From: Streptomyces sp. HB132
Lineage (GTDB): Bacteria > Actinomycetota > Actinomycetes > Streptomycetales > Streptomycetaceae
Direction of reading: 5' to 3'
Assembly (NCBI RefSeq): GCF_016909575.1
Contig: NZ_JAFBGA010000008.1
Span: forward strand, 310,001-374,000
Length of the DNA stretch: 64,000 bases
Both the position numbers and the translations under genes were made by a program. Shown piece after piece: positions 7,721 to 15,119 of the stretch (position 1 is the first letter of the stretch; each line of letters opens with the position of its first letter). The notes under the pieces were generated by a model. That model was not told the origin of the DNA. It saw only the letters and a program-made list of their open reading frames with translations, and did not search any database.

Positions 7721-9229
7721 ATGACCAGCGACGACAGCAGGTACGAGGCGGTGACCAGCCGCGATGCCCGGTTCGACGGAGAGTTCTTCTTCGCCGTGTC
7801 CACGACTGGCATCTACTGCCGTCCGAGCTGCCCCGCCACCACGCCCCACCGACGGAACGTGACGTTCTTCCCGACCGCGGCCGCCGCCCAGAGCGGCGGA
7901 TTCCGTGCCTGCCGGCGCTGCCGCCCCGACGCGGTCCCCGGCTCCGCCGGCTGGAACGTGCGCGCGGACCTGGTGGGCCGGGCGATGCGGCTGATCGGCG
8001 ACGGGGTCGTCGACCGCGAAGGCGTCGCCGGGCTGGCCGCGCGTCTCGGATACAGCGCCCGTCAGGTGCAGCGCCAGCTGAACGCCGAGGTCGGCGCGGG
8101 GCCCATCGCGCTCGCCCGCGCCCAGCGGGCCCACACGGCGCGGGTCCTGCTGCAGACCACCACCCTGCGGGCCGCCGAGATCGCGTTCGCCGCCGGCTTC
8201 GCGAGCGTGCGGCAGTTCAACGACACGGTGCGGGAGATCTACGCGCTCACCCCCGGGGAGCTGCGCGCCACCCGCCCCGGCCGCGCCTCCCGCTTCGGCT
8301 CCGTCGGCATCGCGGACGGAGCCGGGGGAGTGCCGCTGCGGCTCGCCCACCGGGGGCCGTACGCCGCCGGCGAGGTCTTCGACCACCTGGCGGCCCGCGC
8401 CCTCGACGGCATCGAGGAGATGGCCGGCGAGAGGGGCGACCGCACCTACCGGCGGACCCTGCGCCTGCCCCACGGCACAGGCATCGCCGAGGTGCGCGAG
8501 AGCACCGGCGGGAGCACCGGCGGGGGCTGGCTGGAATGCAGGCTGCATCTGAGCGACCTGAGCGACCTGACGACCGCCACCCAGCGGATGCGCCGCCTCT
8601 TCGACCTCGACGCCGACCCCCACGCAGTCGCGGAGCGCCTCGGCGCCGATCCCGCACTGGCCCCGCTCGTCGCCCGTACGCCGGGGCTGAGGGCACCCGG
8701 TGCCGCCGACGTCCACGAACTGACCCTCAGGGCGGTCCTCGGCGGGCAGGTCTCCGTAGCGGCCGGGCGCCGGCTCGGCAGCGCGCTGGTGGCCGCGTAC
8801 GGCGCACCGCTCCGGGTGCCCAGCGGCGGCCTCACCCGTACGTTCCCCGCAGCCGGCGCCCTGGCCGAGGCGGGGCTGGACGAACTGGGGATGCCGGATT
8901 CGCGGCGGGCCGTCCTGCGCGGCGTCGCCGCGGCCCTCGCCGAGGGCCGGATCCGCCTCGACCCGGGCGCGGACCGGGACCGGGCCGAGAAGGAGCTGCT
9001 CGGTCTGCGGGGCGTCGGGTCCTGGACGGCCGGATACGTCCGGATGCGGGCGCTCGGCGACCCGGACGTCCTGCTGACCGGCGATGCGGCGGTCCGCGCG
9101 GGGATGCGGCACGCGGGTGCCGAGGCGGTGGACGCCGAGGCATGGCGGCCCTGGCGCACCTACGCCATGCACTACTTCTGGAACGCGGCGGCCGACCGCC
9201 GTCGCACCGCTTCGGCGGGACGGATCTGA
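7721..9229 (+). CDS. alkA: Ada-AlkA fusion: methyl-phosphotriester sensor and 3-methyladenine DNA glycosylase
   Basis: A 502-aa adaptive-response protein with three parts. Residues about 1-75 form the Ada zinc domain (GIYCRPSCPATTPHRRNV, then CRRCRPD), whose cysteines bind zinc and accept methyl groups from phosphotriesters. About 80-190 is an AraC-type DNA-binding region (ARLGYSARQVQRQLNAEVGA, then FASVRQFNDTVREIY). From about 200 onward is an AlkA glycosylase with the helix-hairpin-helix LLGLRGVGSWTAGYVRMRAL and the catalytic aspartate region PDVLLTGDAAV. It should sense alkylation and excise 3-methylated bases. ATG 7721 is chosen by homology; ATG 7703 is possible. The Ogt activity usually fused to Ada is encoded separately just downstream. 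Confidence 0.9.
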   Translation: MTSDDSRYEAVTSRDARFDGEFFFAVSTTGIYCRPSCPATTPHRRNVTFFPTAAAAQSGGFRACRRCRPDAVPGSAGWNVRADLVGRAMRLIGDGVVDREGVAGLAARLGYSARQVQRQLNAEVGAGPIALARAQRAHTARVLLQTTTLRAAEIAFAAGFASVRQFNDTVREIYALTPGELRATRPGRASRFGSVGIADGAGGVPLRLAHRGPYAAGEVFDHLAARALDGIEEMAGERGDRTYRRTLRLPHGTGIAEVRESTGGSTGGGWLECRLHLSDLSDLTTATQRMRRLFDLDADPHAVAERLGADPALAPLVARTPGLRAPGAADVHELTLRAVLGGQVSVAAGRRLGSALVAAYGAPLRVPSGGLTRTFPAAGALAEAGLDELGMPDSRRAVLRGVAAALAEGRIRLDPGADRDRAEKELLGLRGVGSWTAGYVRMRALGDPDVLLTGDAAVRAGMRHAGAEAVDAEAWRPWRTYAMHYFWNAAADRRRTASAGRI

Positions 9230-9256
9230 ACGATGACGTCGGAAGGGACCGGAACG

Positions 9257-9766
9257 ATGACGCTCCACACCACGATGGACAGTCCGCTGGGCGAACTCCT
9301 GCTGGTCGGCGAGGAGTCGGCCACCGCGCCGGGCGGCACCGCCCTGGCATCGCTGTCCGTGCCAGGCCAGAAGGGCGGCGCGACGGTCCGGGACGACTGG
9401 ACGAAAAGCACGGACGCGTTCGCCGTGATCGCCGCCGAACTGCGCGCTTACTTCAACGGCAGCCGGACCGAGTTCGGCATCGAGTACGCCGCCGGGCGCG
9501 GCACCGACTTCCAGCGTCGGGTGTGGGCTGCCCTGGAGGCCGTTCCGTACGGCACCACGCTCAGCTACGGCGAGATCGCCGCGCGGATCGGCGCGTCGCG
9601 CGCCGCGGTGCGCTCGGTGGGCACCGCGATCGGTGCCAACCCGCTGCTGATCGTGCGCCCGTGCCACCGTGTGATCGGCGCGAGCGGTGCACTGTCCGGC
9701 TACGCGGGCGGTCTCGACCGCAAGCGGGAATTGCTGGAGTTGGAGAGACGCCGCCCGAAGGCCTGA
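9257..9766 (+). CDS. ogt: O6-methylguanine-DNA methyltransferase
   Basis: A 169-aa suicide repair protein that transfers alkyl groups from O6-alkylguanine to its own cysteine. The active-site motif IVRPCHRVIG and the DNA-binding segment GTTLSYGEIAARIGASRAAV are intact. It follows the Ada-AlkA gene by a few bases, so the two are probably co-transcribed and induced together by alkylation. ATG 9257 is preferred because GGAAGGG lies about ten bases upstream; an in-frame ATG at 9233 would add eight residues. Confidence 0.93.
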   Translation: MTLHTTMDSPLGELLLVGEESATAPGGTALASLSVPGQKGGATVRDDWTKSTDAFAVIAAELRAYFNGSRTEFGIEYAAGRGTDFQRRVWAALEAVPYGTTLSYGEIAARIGASRAAVRSVGTAIGANPLLIVRPCHRVIGASGALSGYAGGLDRKRELLELERRRPKA

Positions 9767-9832
9767 CCGCGCCGTGCGACGTGACCGCCGGGACGTCCGG
9801 CGACCCGCCCCGTCTCCCAGGAGAGCCACCCC

Positions 9833-9874
9833 ATGACCACCTCAACCGACCACGCCTCGCGATGGACGCCCTGA
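9833..9874 (+). CDS. 13-codon upstream ORF overlapping the alkB start
   Basis: ATG 9833 has a good ribosome site (CCAGGAGAG, about nine bases upstream) and opens a 13-codon frame (MTTSTDHASRWTP) that stops at 9872-9874. The alkB ATG (9862) lies inside it in another frame and has no clear ribosome site of its own. The small frame may feed ribosomes into alkB by termination-reinitiation. It could also be the remnant of an older N-terminus lost by a frameshift. It is not expected to encode a functional product. Confidence 0.4.
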   Translation: MTTSTDHASRWTP

Positions 9875-10518
9875 TCCCCCGCCCCGCCGTGGAAGTCGCC
9901 CCGGGAGCCTGGCACGTACCCGGCTGGCTCACCCCCGCCGAGCAGCGCGGGCTCGTGACCGCCTGCCGTGCCTGGGCCACCGGGCCCGTCCCGATCCGGC
10001 ACACCCGCCTGCCGCGCGGCGGCGTCATGTCCGTACAGACCGTGTGCGTCGGATGGCACTGGCAGCCGTATGCGTACACCCGCACGGCGGACGACGTGAA
10101 CGGCCGCAGGGTCGCCGCGTTCCCGGACTGGATGCTTCGGCTCGGACGCCGAGCCGTCCTGGAGGCGTACGGCGACGAGGAGGCCGCACGGGAGTACACC
10201 CCGGACACCGCGCTCATCAACTTCTACGACGGGCAGGCCCGGATGGGCATGCACCAGGACAAGGACGAGCGGTCGTCCGCCCCGGTGGTCTCCCTGTCCA
10301 TCGGCGACGCCTGCGTCTTCCGTGTCGGCAACACGGAGACCCGAACCAGGCCGTACACCGACGTCGAACTGCTCTCGGGAGACCTGTTCGTCCTCGGCGG
10401 CCCCTCACGCTTCGCCTACCACGGGGTGCCCAAAGTCCGGGAGGGCACCGGTGATCCGGACACCGGGCTGAACTCCGGGCGGCTGAACATCACGATGCGG
10501 GTCACCGGGCTCGCGTAG
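9862..10518 (+). CDS. alkB: AlkB-type Fe(II)/2-oxoglutarate DNA dealkylase
   Basis: A 218-aa 2-oxoglutarate oxygenase that oxidatively removes methyl groups from 1-methyladenine and 3-methylcytosine. Visible motifs are ALINFYDGQARMGMHQDKDE (the HxD iron ligands), the GDLFVLGGPSRFAYHGV segment with the distal histidine, and the terminal arginine region GRLNITMRVTG, which binds 2-oxoglutarate. The N-terminus MDALIPRP matches actinobacterial AlkB proteins, which supports ATG 9862. It is the third repair gene in the run after ada-alkA and ogt, 95 bases downstream of ogt. Confidence 0.93.
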   Translation: MDALIPRPAVEVAPGAWHVPGWLTPAEQRGLVTACRAWATGPVPIRHTRLPRGGVMSVQTVCVGWHWQPYAYTRTADDVNGRRVAAFPDWMLRLGRRAVLEAYGDEEAAREYTPDTALINFYDGQARMGMHQDKDERSSAPVVSLSIGDACVFRVGNTETRTRPYTDVELLSGDLFVLGGPSRFAYHGVPKVREGTGDPDTGLNSGRLNITMRVTGLA

Positions 10519-10629
10519 CCGCGGCCGGCCGCCCCTCCACATTCCCGCTGCGCCCGGTTCGCTGTCAGTGCCGGCCAGTAGGTTCAGTCGTGTTCCGCCG
10601 ATCCGGCGGGAACGACCACTTAGTTGTGC

Positions 10630-11148
10630 ATGGGAGATGGCGCGTTGTCCGATTGGGAGAGGTCGAGCACGGCACGGGTGGTACCACCCGCGCGGCCGCG
10701 CAAGCTCGCCAAGGTTCCGTTCGTCGAGCTTGCGGACGGACGCCTGCAGGGTGTGGTGTCCAGCGGATCGGACATCGGACGTGTCTACGTGTCGTCCGTC
10801 GCCACGGGCAGCTTCGCGTTCGCCTGCAGCACCAACAACAACCGGCCCTGCGGCGGTGCTCGCGGATCGTTCTGCAACCACATAGGCGCCCTGATCAACG
10901 AGGCGGTCCTGCAGTACGGCGCCCGACGTGTCGTCCGGTATCTGAAGGCCGACGTCCCCGAGGGCGACACGGACGGTGCCGCACTGGCCTCGGCCATGAG
11001 GAGCACCCGTCCGCAGATGGACACGACGAAGGCCGCCGCGTCCGTCTTCAGCCGGTTCCTGCGTCACCTGGCCTATCTCGAACACGCCCCGGCCACAATG
11101 CCGTTGCCCGAGATGCAGTTCTTCCCGCCGACCCGGGCGGTGGCGTGA
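10630..11148 (+). CDS. SWIM-like zinc-finger protein, first gene of a MoxR-VWA cassette
   Basis: A 172-aa protein with a metal-binding pattern at residues 66-84 (FACSTNNNRPCGG, then SFCNHIGALI), giving Cys66, Cys74, Cys82 and His84. This resembles a SWIM zinc finger, a module found at the front of actinobacterial MoxR/VWA/DUF5682 gene sets. The rest is helical and unrecognised. The stop overlaps the next gene by one base (TGATG), so the two are translationally coupled. ATG 10630 is chosen; an upstream TTG at 10624 is possible. A role in recruiting DNA or a client protein is a guess. Confidence 0.65.
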   Translation: MGDGALSDWERSSTARVVPPARPRKLAKVPFVELADGRLQGVVSSGSDIGRVYVSSVATGSFAFACSTNNNRPCGGARGSFCNHIGALINEAVLQYGARRVVRYLKADVPEGDTDGAALASAMRSTRPQMDTTKAAASVFSRFLRHLAYLEHAPATMPLPEMQFFPPTRAVA

Positions 11149-12539
11149 TGCGCGCCGATCTCCTCGCCGGGCCCGTCGACGGTCTGGACGAAGCCCTGGC
11201 CGCCGTCGACGCCTTCGACCAGTCCCTCGTCGCCGGCCTGCTCCGACCCCGGCCCGCCGAAGCCGCCGGCCCGACACGGCTCGCCGACGCCGTGACGGGG
11301 ACCCCCCTGGCAGCCAGGGTCTTTGAGGCGGCCGCGAAGGCGGCGGCCGGAGCAGCGGGCGAGGACCACTTCCTGGCCCTCGCCGCCGCACGGACGGCGC
11401 TGCTCGGCTCGGTCCACGACGCCCTGCTGGACCGTGTCGACGAAGCGGCCGGCCGTCGGCGCGGGGAGGGCCCCGTCCCCGTGGCCGCCGGACAGCCGAC
11501 GGCCAATCTGCTGGCGGCCGCCCGAGCATGGCTGTCCGACCTGGCGCGCTGCGGATGGCAGGGACTCGACGTCGAGGTGGTGTCCGGGGCCGCCGAGGTC
11601 GTCTCCGCGATGCTCCCCGACCCGTCCCTGCGACGCCTCGCGGCCCTCCTCGACGGCTTCGCCGCCGAACTCGCCGCGTCCTGTCCCGGTGCGTCGCTGG
11701 AGCGTTTCCCACTGCGCCGCTGGGCCGATCTCTGGTCGCGCGGAATGCTGCTGACGGTGCCCGGTGCGGCAGCCACGCCGGCCGTCGGTACCGCCGACGG
11801 GCGTCTGCTGCCCCTCGGCATCGACGTGACCGAGCACGCGACCGCCGCACAGGCACAGGTCCACGCGGTGTTCGAGCCCGCGGACGGCTCAGCGTCCCGG
11901 ATCGTGCGCGCCAGTGTGTCGGTGCCCAAGCCCGACACGGTCGTCGGGGCCGGGATCTGGCAGCTGATGCGCCCGCACATGTCGCTCCTCGCGGCAGCCG
12001 GTGAGGGCCGCTCCATGGAGCTCACCGGTATGCCGGTCACCGCCGAGGGCGACCTCGTCTGGAGCGACGAGCACGCACGAGCCGGAGAGCCGGCCGAGGC
12101 GTTCGCCACCGCCCGTGTGGCCCTGCCCACCGCGACCGCCCCGCTCACCGCACCCCTGGACCGGCATCCGGCGCGCATCGCCGTGCCCGTCTTCCTGGAG
12201 GGCTACACCGTCCGGACGGATGACGACGGCCGAGTGACCTTCACCGTCGCCGGCTTCGACCTGGCCGTGGACACCGACCGCATACCGGCTGCCGGGCCCC
12301 TCACCCCCGAGGCCGTCGCCAGGTCCGGCGCGTGCATCGCGCTGATCCGGTGGGACGCCGGTGCGTTCGGCGTGCAGCCCCTGGCCGTGGAGACCACGGT
12401 GCGGAAGAAGGTGACCTCCCTGCACGCCGGGGCGTGGGCAGGGGGGACGACGGACAAGGCCGGCGTCAAGGCGGAGAAGGCCGCGACCGACGCCGCCAAG
12501 GTGCTGAACGAGCGCGCGGGAAGGCTGCTGCGGAAATGA
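11148..12539 (+). CDS. Uncharacterised protein of the MoxR-VWA cassette
   Basis: A 463-aa alpha-rich, alanine-rich protein with no signal peptide or membrane segments. The first 200 residues are helical (PVDGLDEALAAVDAFDQSLV, RRLAALLDGFAAELAASCPG). The second half has beta-rich stretches (PARIAVPVFLEGYTVRTD, RVTFTVAGFDLAVDTD) and a lysine/alanine-rich tail. I do not recognise a catalytic motif. It overlaps the genes on both sides (TGATG upstream, ATGA with the VWA gene), so it is an integral member of the cassette, probably a structural or adaptor subunit. Confidence 0.75.
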   Translation: MRADLLAGPVDGLDEALAAVDAFDQSLVAGLLRPRPAEAAGPTRLADAVTGTPLAARVFEAAAKAAAGAAGEDHFLALAAARTALLGSVHDALLDRVDEAAGRRRGEGPVPVAAGQPTANLLAAARAWLSDLARCGWQGLDVEVVSGAAEVVSAMLPDPSLRRLAALLDGFAAELAASCPGASLERFPLRRWADLWSRGMLLTVPGAAATPAVGTADGRLLPLGIDVTEHATAAQAQVHAVFEPADGSASRIVRASVSVPKPDTVVGAGIWQLMRPHMSLLAAAGEGRSMELTGMPVTAEGDLVWSDEHARAGEPAEAFATARVALPTATAPLTAPLDRHPARIAVPVFLEGYTVRTDDDGRVTFTVAGFDLAVDTDRIPAAGPLTPEAVARSGACIALIRWDAGAFGVQPLAVETTVRKKVTSLHAGAWAGGTTDKAGVKAEKAATDAAKVLNERAGRLLRK

Positions 12540-13954
12540 CCGGACAGCAGAGTCCAGAGGTGACCGGAGAGACCTCGCACGACAACCGCCGCCAGGTCAT
12601 GTACTGGCGCCTCCTCGCCCGGCTCTTCGACCACGAGGAGCAGGCGGCCCTGGAATCCGCGAGCCTCGCGGTGGTCGAGGACATCGGCCTGCCGGCCAAG
12701 CTGCTGGATCCGCAGGCGTCGGTCGACTCCGTGGTGCAGCGCCACCCCGAACTGGCCGCCGAGTTCGACGGTCTGATGGTGCCGGAGGACGACGCCGCCG
12801 AGGAGGGCGTGGCGGGCGACGCCCGCGACCGGGCCGCCGAGGTGCGGCGCGCCGCACTCGTGTCGAAGGTCCTGCTGAACGTCTTCCACTCCCCGCCCGG
12901 CACCGTCACCGCAGGGCAGCTGTCCCGGTGGCAGTCCGACGCGGGCTGGCTGGAGCGCGCGCTCGGCTGCCGGCCCGGCGAGCTGCGCGGCGGACGCGCC
13001 GGAGGCACGGGCGTCAGCCCGACCGGCACGGGCGGCGGCGGCAGGACCCCCGACCTCAGCCGTCTCATCCCGGAGATCGGGCTCGGCTCCATCGAGGCCG
13101 GCCTCGTCAAGCGGATGAGGCTGCGCGAAGTGCTCGCCGATCCCCAGCTGGCCGGCCGGCTGACCCCGAGCATGTCGTTGATCGAGCAGCTGCTGCGCGA
13201 CAAGGACAACCTGTCCGGGGTGGCTCTGGCCAACGCCAAGTCCCTGATCCGCCGCTTCGTCGACGAGGTCGCCGAGGTACTGCGTACGCAGGTGGAGAAG
13301 TCGACCGTCGGCGCACTGGACCGTTCGGTCCCGCCGAAGCGGGTGTTCCGCAACCTGGACCTCGACCGCACGATCTGGAAGAACCTCACCAACTGGAGCC
13401 CAGAAGAGGAACGCCTCTACGTCGACCGGCTGTTCTACCGCCACACCGCGCGCAGGACGACGCCGCAGCGGCTGATCGTCGTCGTCGACCAGTCGGGCTC
13501 GATGGTGGACTCGATGGTCAACTGCACCATCCTCGCCTCGATCTTCGCGGGCCTGCCCAAGGTGGACGTCCACCTCATCGCGTACGACACCCAGGCCCTC
13601 GACCTCACCCCGTGGGTGCACGATCCGTTCGAGACCCTGCTGCGCACCAACCTGGGGGGCGGCACCGACGGCACCGTCGCCATGGCACTGGCCCAGCCGA
13701 AGATCGCCGAGCCGCGCAACACGGTCGTGGTGTGGATCTCGGACTTCTACGAATGGCAGACCGAGCCCCTGTTCGAGAGCATGGCCGCCATCCACCGCTC
13801 CGGCGCCAAGTTCATCCCGGTCGGCTCCGTGACCAGCTCCGGCCGCGCCAGCGTCAACCCGTGGTTCCGGGAGCGTTTCAAGGACCAGGGGACGCCGGTG
13901 CTGTCCGGCCACATCCGCAAGCTCGTCCACGAGCTCAAGACCTTCCTCACCTGA
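12536..13954 (+). CDS. von Willebrand factor A-domain protein partner of MoxR ATPase
   Basis: A 472-aa protein whose C-terminal third is a VWA domain with an intact MIDAS site: LIVVVDQSGSMVDSM (Asp-x-Ser-x-Ser), a second ligand in the NLGGGTDGTVAMAL loop and the VVVWISDFYEW strand. The N-terminal 300 residues are helical with a glycine-rich linker near residue 165. VWA proteins of this type bind metal-dependently to client proteins and work with MoxR AAA+ ATPases to remodel or activate them. The start overlaps the preceding gene (ATGA); the MoxR gene follows after 52 bases. Confidence 0.85.
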   Translation: MTGQQSPEVTGETSHDNRRQVMYWRLLARLFDHEEQAALESASLAVVEDIGLPAKLLDPQASVDSVVQRHPELAAEFDGLMVPEDDAAEEGVAGDARDRAAEVRRAALVSKVLLNVFHSPPGTVTAGQLSRWQSDAGWLERALGCRPGELRGGRAGGTGVSPTGTGGGGRTPDLSRLIPEIGLGSIEAGLVKRMRLREVLADPQLAGRLTPSMSLIEQLLRDKDNLSGVALANAKSLIRRFVDEVAEVLRTQVEKSTVGALDRSVPPKRVFRNLDLDRTIWKNLTNWSPEEERLYVDRLFYRHTARRTTPQRLIVVVDQSGSMVDSMVNCTILASIFAGLPKVDVHLIAYDTQALDLTPWVHDPFETLLRTNLGGGTDGTVAMALAQPKIAEPRNTVVVWISDFYEWQTEPLFESMAAIHRSGAKFIPVGSVTSSGRASVNPWFRERFKDQGTPVLSGHIRKLVHELKTFLT

Positions 13955-14006
13955 AGCCTCTCGGCCCCGGTGCAGTCGAACCCGAACCCTCAGAAAGGCC
14001 CCACAC

Positions 14007-15119
14007 ATGTCCGACCTGTTGCGCGCCCCCGCCGAGATCAAGTACGCCGAGGAGCTCGACTGGCTGGAGTCGGTCGACGACGGCCCCAAGCCGTTCTCCT
14101 GGCGGCTGTCGCCGAAGATGGTCCGCCTGTTCATCCTCGGATCCGAGCGCTCCGACGGCCTCGATCGGGAGATCTCCCAGAAGTGGTACGGCGACCGCAG
14201 CTTCGTCGAGCGCTCCATCGTCACACTGGCCTCCGACCGGGGCCTGCTGCTCATCGGGGACCCCGGCACGGGCAAGAGCTGGCTGGCGGAGCTGCTGTCC
14301 GCCGCCATCTCCCGTAACTCCACGCTCGTGGTGCAGGGCACGGCCGGCACCACCGAGGACCACATCAAGTACTCGTGGAACGTGTCCATGGTGATCTCCA
14401 AGGGCCAGTCGCGGGAGTCGATGATCCCCTCACCGATCATGACCGCGATGGAGACGGGGGCGATCGGCCGTTTCGAGGAGCTCACCCGTTCCACCAGCGA
14501 CGTCCAGGACGCACTGATCTCGATCCTGTCGGAGAAGTACATCTCGGTCCCGGAGATGGACAGCGACAACATCGTCTTCGCCAAGCCCGGCTTCTCCGTC
14601 ATCGCGACGGCCAACAGCCGCGACCGCGGTGTCAACGACCTGTCCTCCGCACTCAAGCGCCGCTTCAACTTCGTCCGCATCCCGGTCGTGACGAACAAGA
14701 AGAGCGAGGCGGAGATCGTCCGCTTCCGCACCGAGGAACTGCTGCGCCGCCATCAGATCGAGCTGGACGTGCCGCCGACCCTCCTCGACGTACTGCTGCA
14801 GAGCTTCGCCGACCTGCGGGCCTCCGCCGCCGCGGCGGGCAGCGACGACGAGAAGCTGGAGTCCGCGCTGTCGAGCGCCGAGCAGATCGGTGTACTGGAG
14901 GACGCGATCCTGCACAGCAACTTCTTCGGCGAGCGCGCGCTGACCGCCCGCACCCTCGCCTCCTCGCTCGTCGGATCTCTGGCGCGACGCGAACCCGAGG
15001 ACCTCGCCATCCTCAACAAGTACCTGCACGGCGTCGTCGAGCCGCGCAGCAAGGAGGAGGGCGGCAGCTGGCCGGAGTTCCTGGAGGGCGGCCGCGACGC
15101 GATCGCCACCCTGTCATGA
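14007..15119 (+). CDS. MoxR-family AAA+ ATPase
   Basis: A 370-aa ATPase with Walker A LIGDPGTGKSWLAELL (residues 84-91 at its core). The helix-2 insertion region IGRFEELTRSTSDVQDALIS and sensor 1 VIATANSRDRGVNDLSSALK are followed by the arginine-rich RRFNFVRIP. This is the MoxR pattern: chaperone-like motors that partner with VWA proteins. It starts at ATG 14007 after AGAAAGG, and its stop overlaps the next gene (ATGA). Cytoplasmic. Together with the VWA and DUF5682-like neighbours it likely forms a remodelling machine whose client is unknown. Confidence 0.9.
   Translation: MSDLLRAPAEIKYAEELDWLESVDDGPKPFSWRLSPKMVRLFILGSERSDGLDREISQKWYGDRSFVERSIVTLASDRGLLLIGDPGTGKSWLAELLSAAISRNSTLVVQGTAGTTEDHIKYSWNVSMVISKGQSRESMIPSPIMTAMETGAIGRFEELTRSTSDVQDALISILSEKYISVPEMDSDNIVFAKPGFSVIATANSRDRGVNDLSSALKRRFNFVRIPVVTNKKSEAEIVRFRTEELLRRHQIELDVPPTLLDVLLQSFADLRASAAAAGSDDEKLESALSSAEQIGVLEDAILHSNFFGERALTARTLASSLVGSLARREPEDLAILNKYLHGVVEPRSKEEGGSWPEFLEGGRDAIATLS

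Noticed and set aside
7109..9829. 906-residue minus-strand frame fused to the Fur-family gene
   Set aside because: Only the last 159 residues (from GTG 7588) match a protein family; the rest is antisense to ada-alkA and ogt.
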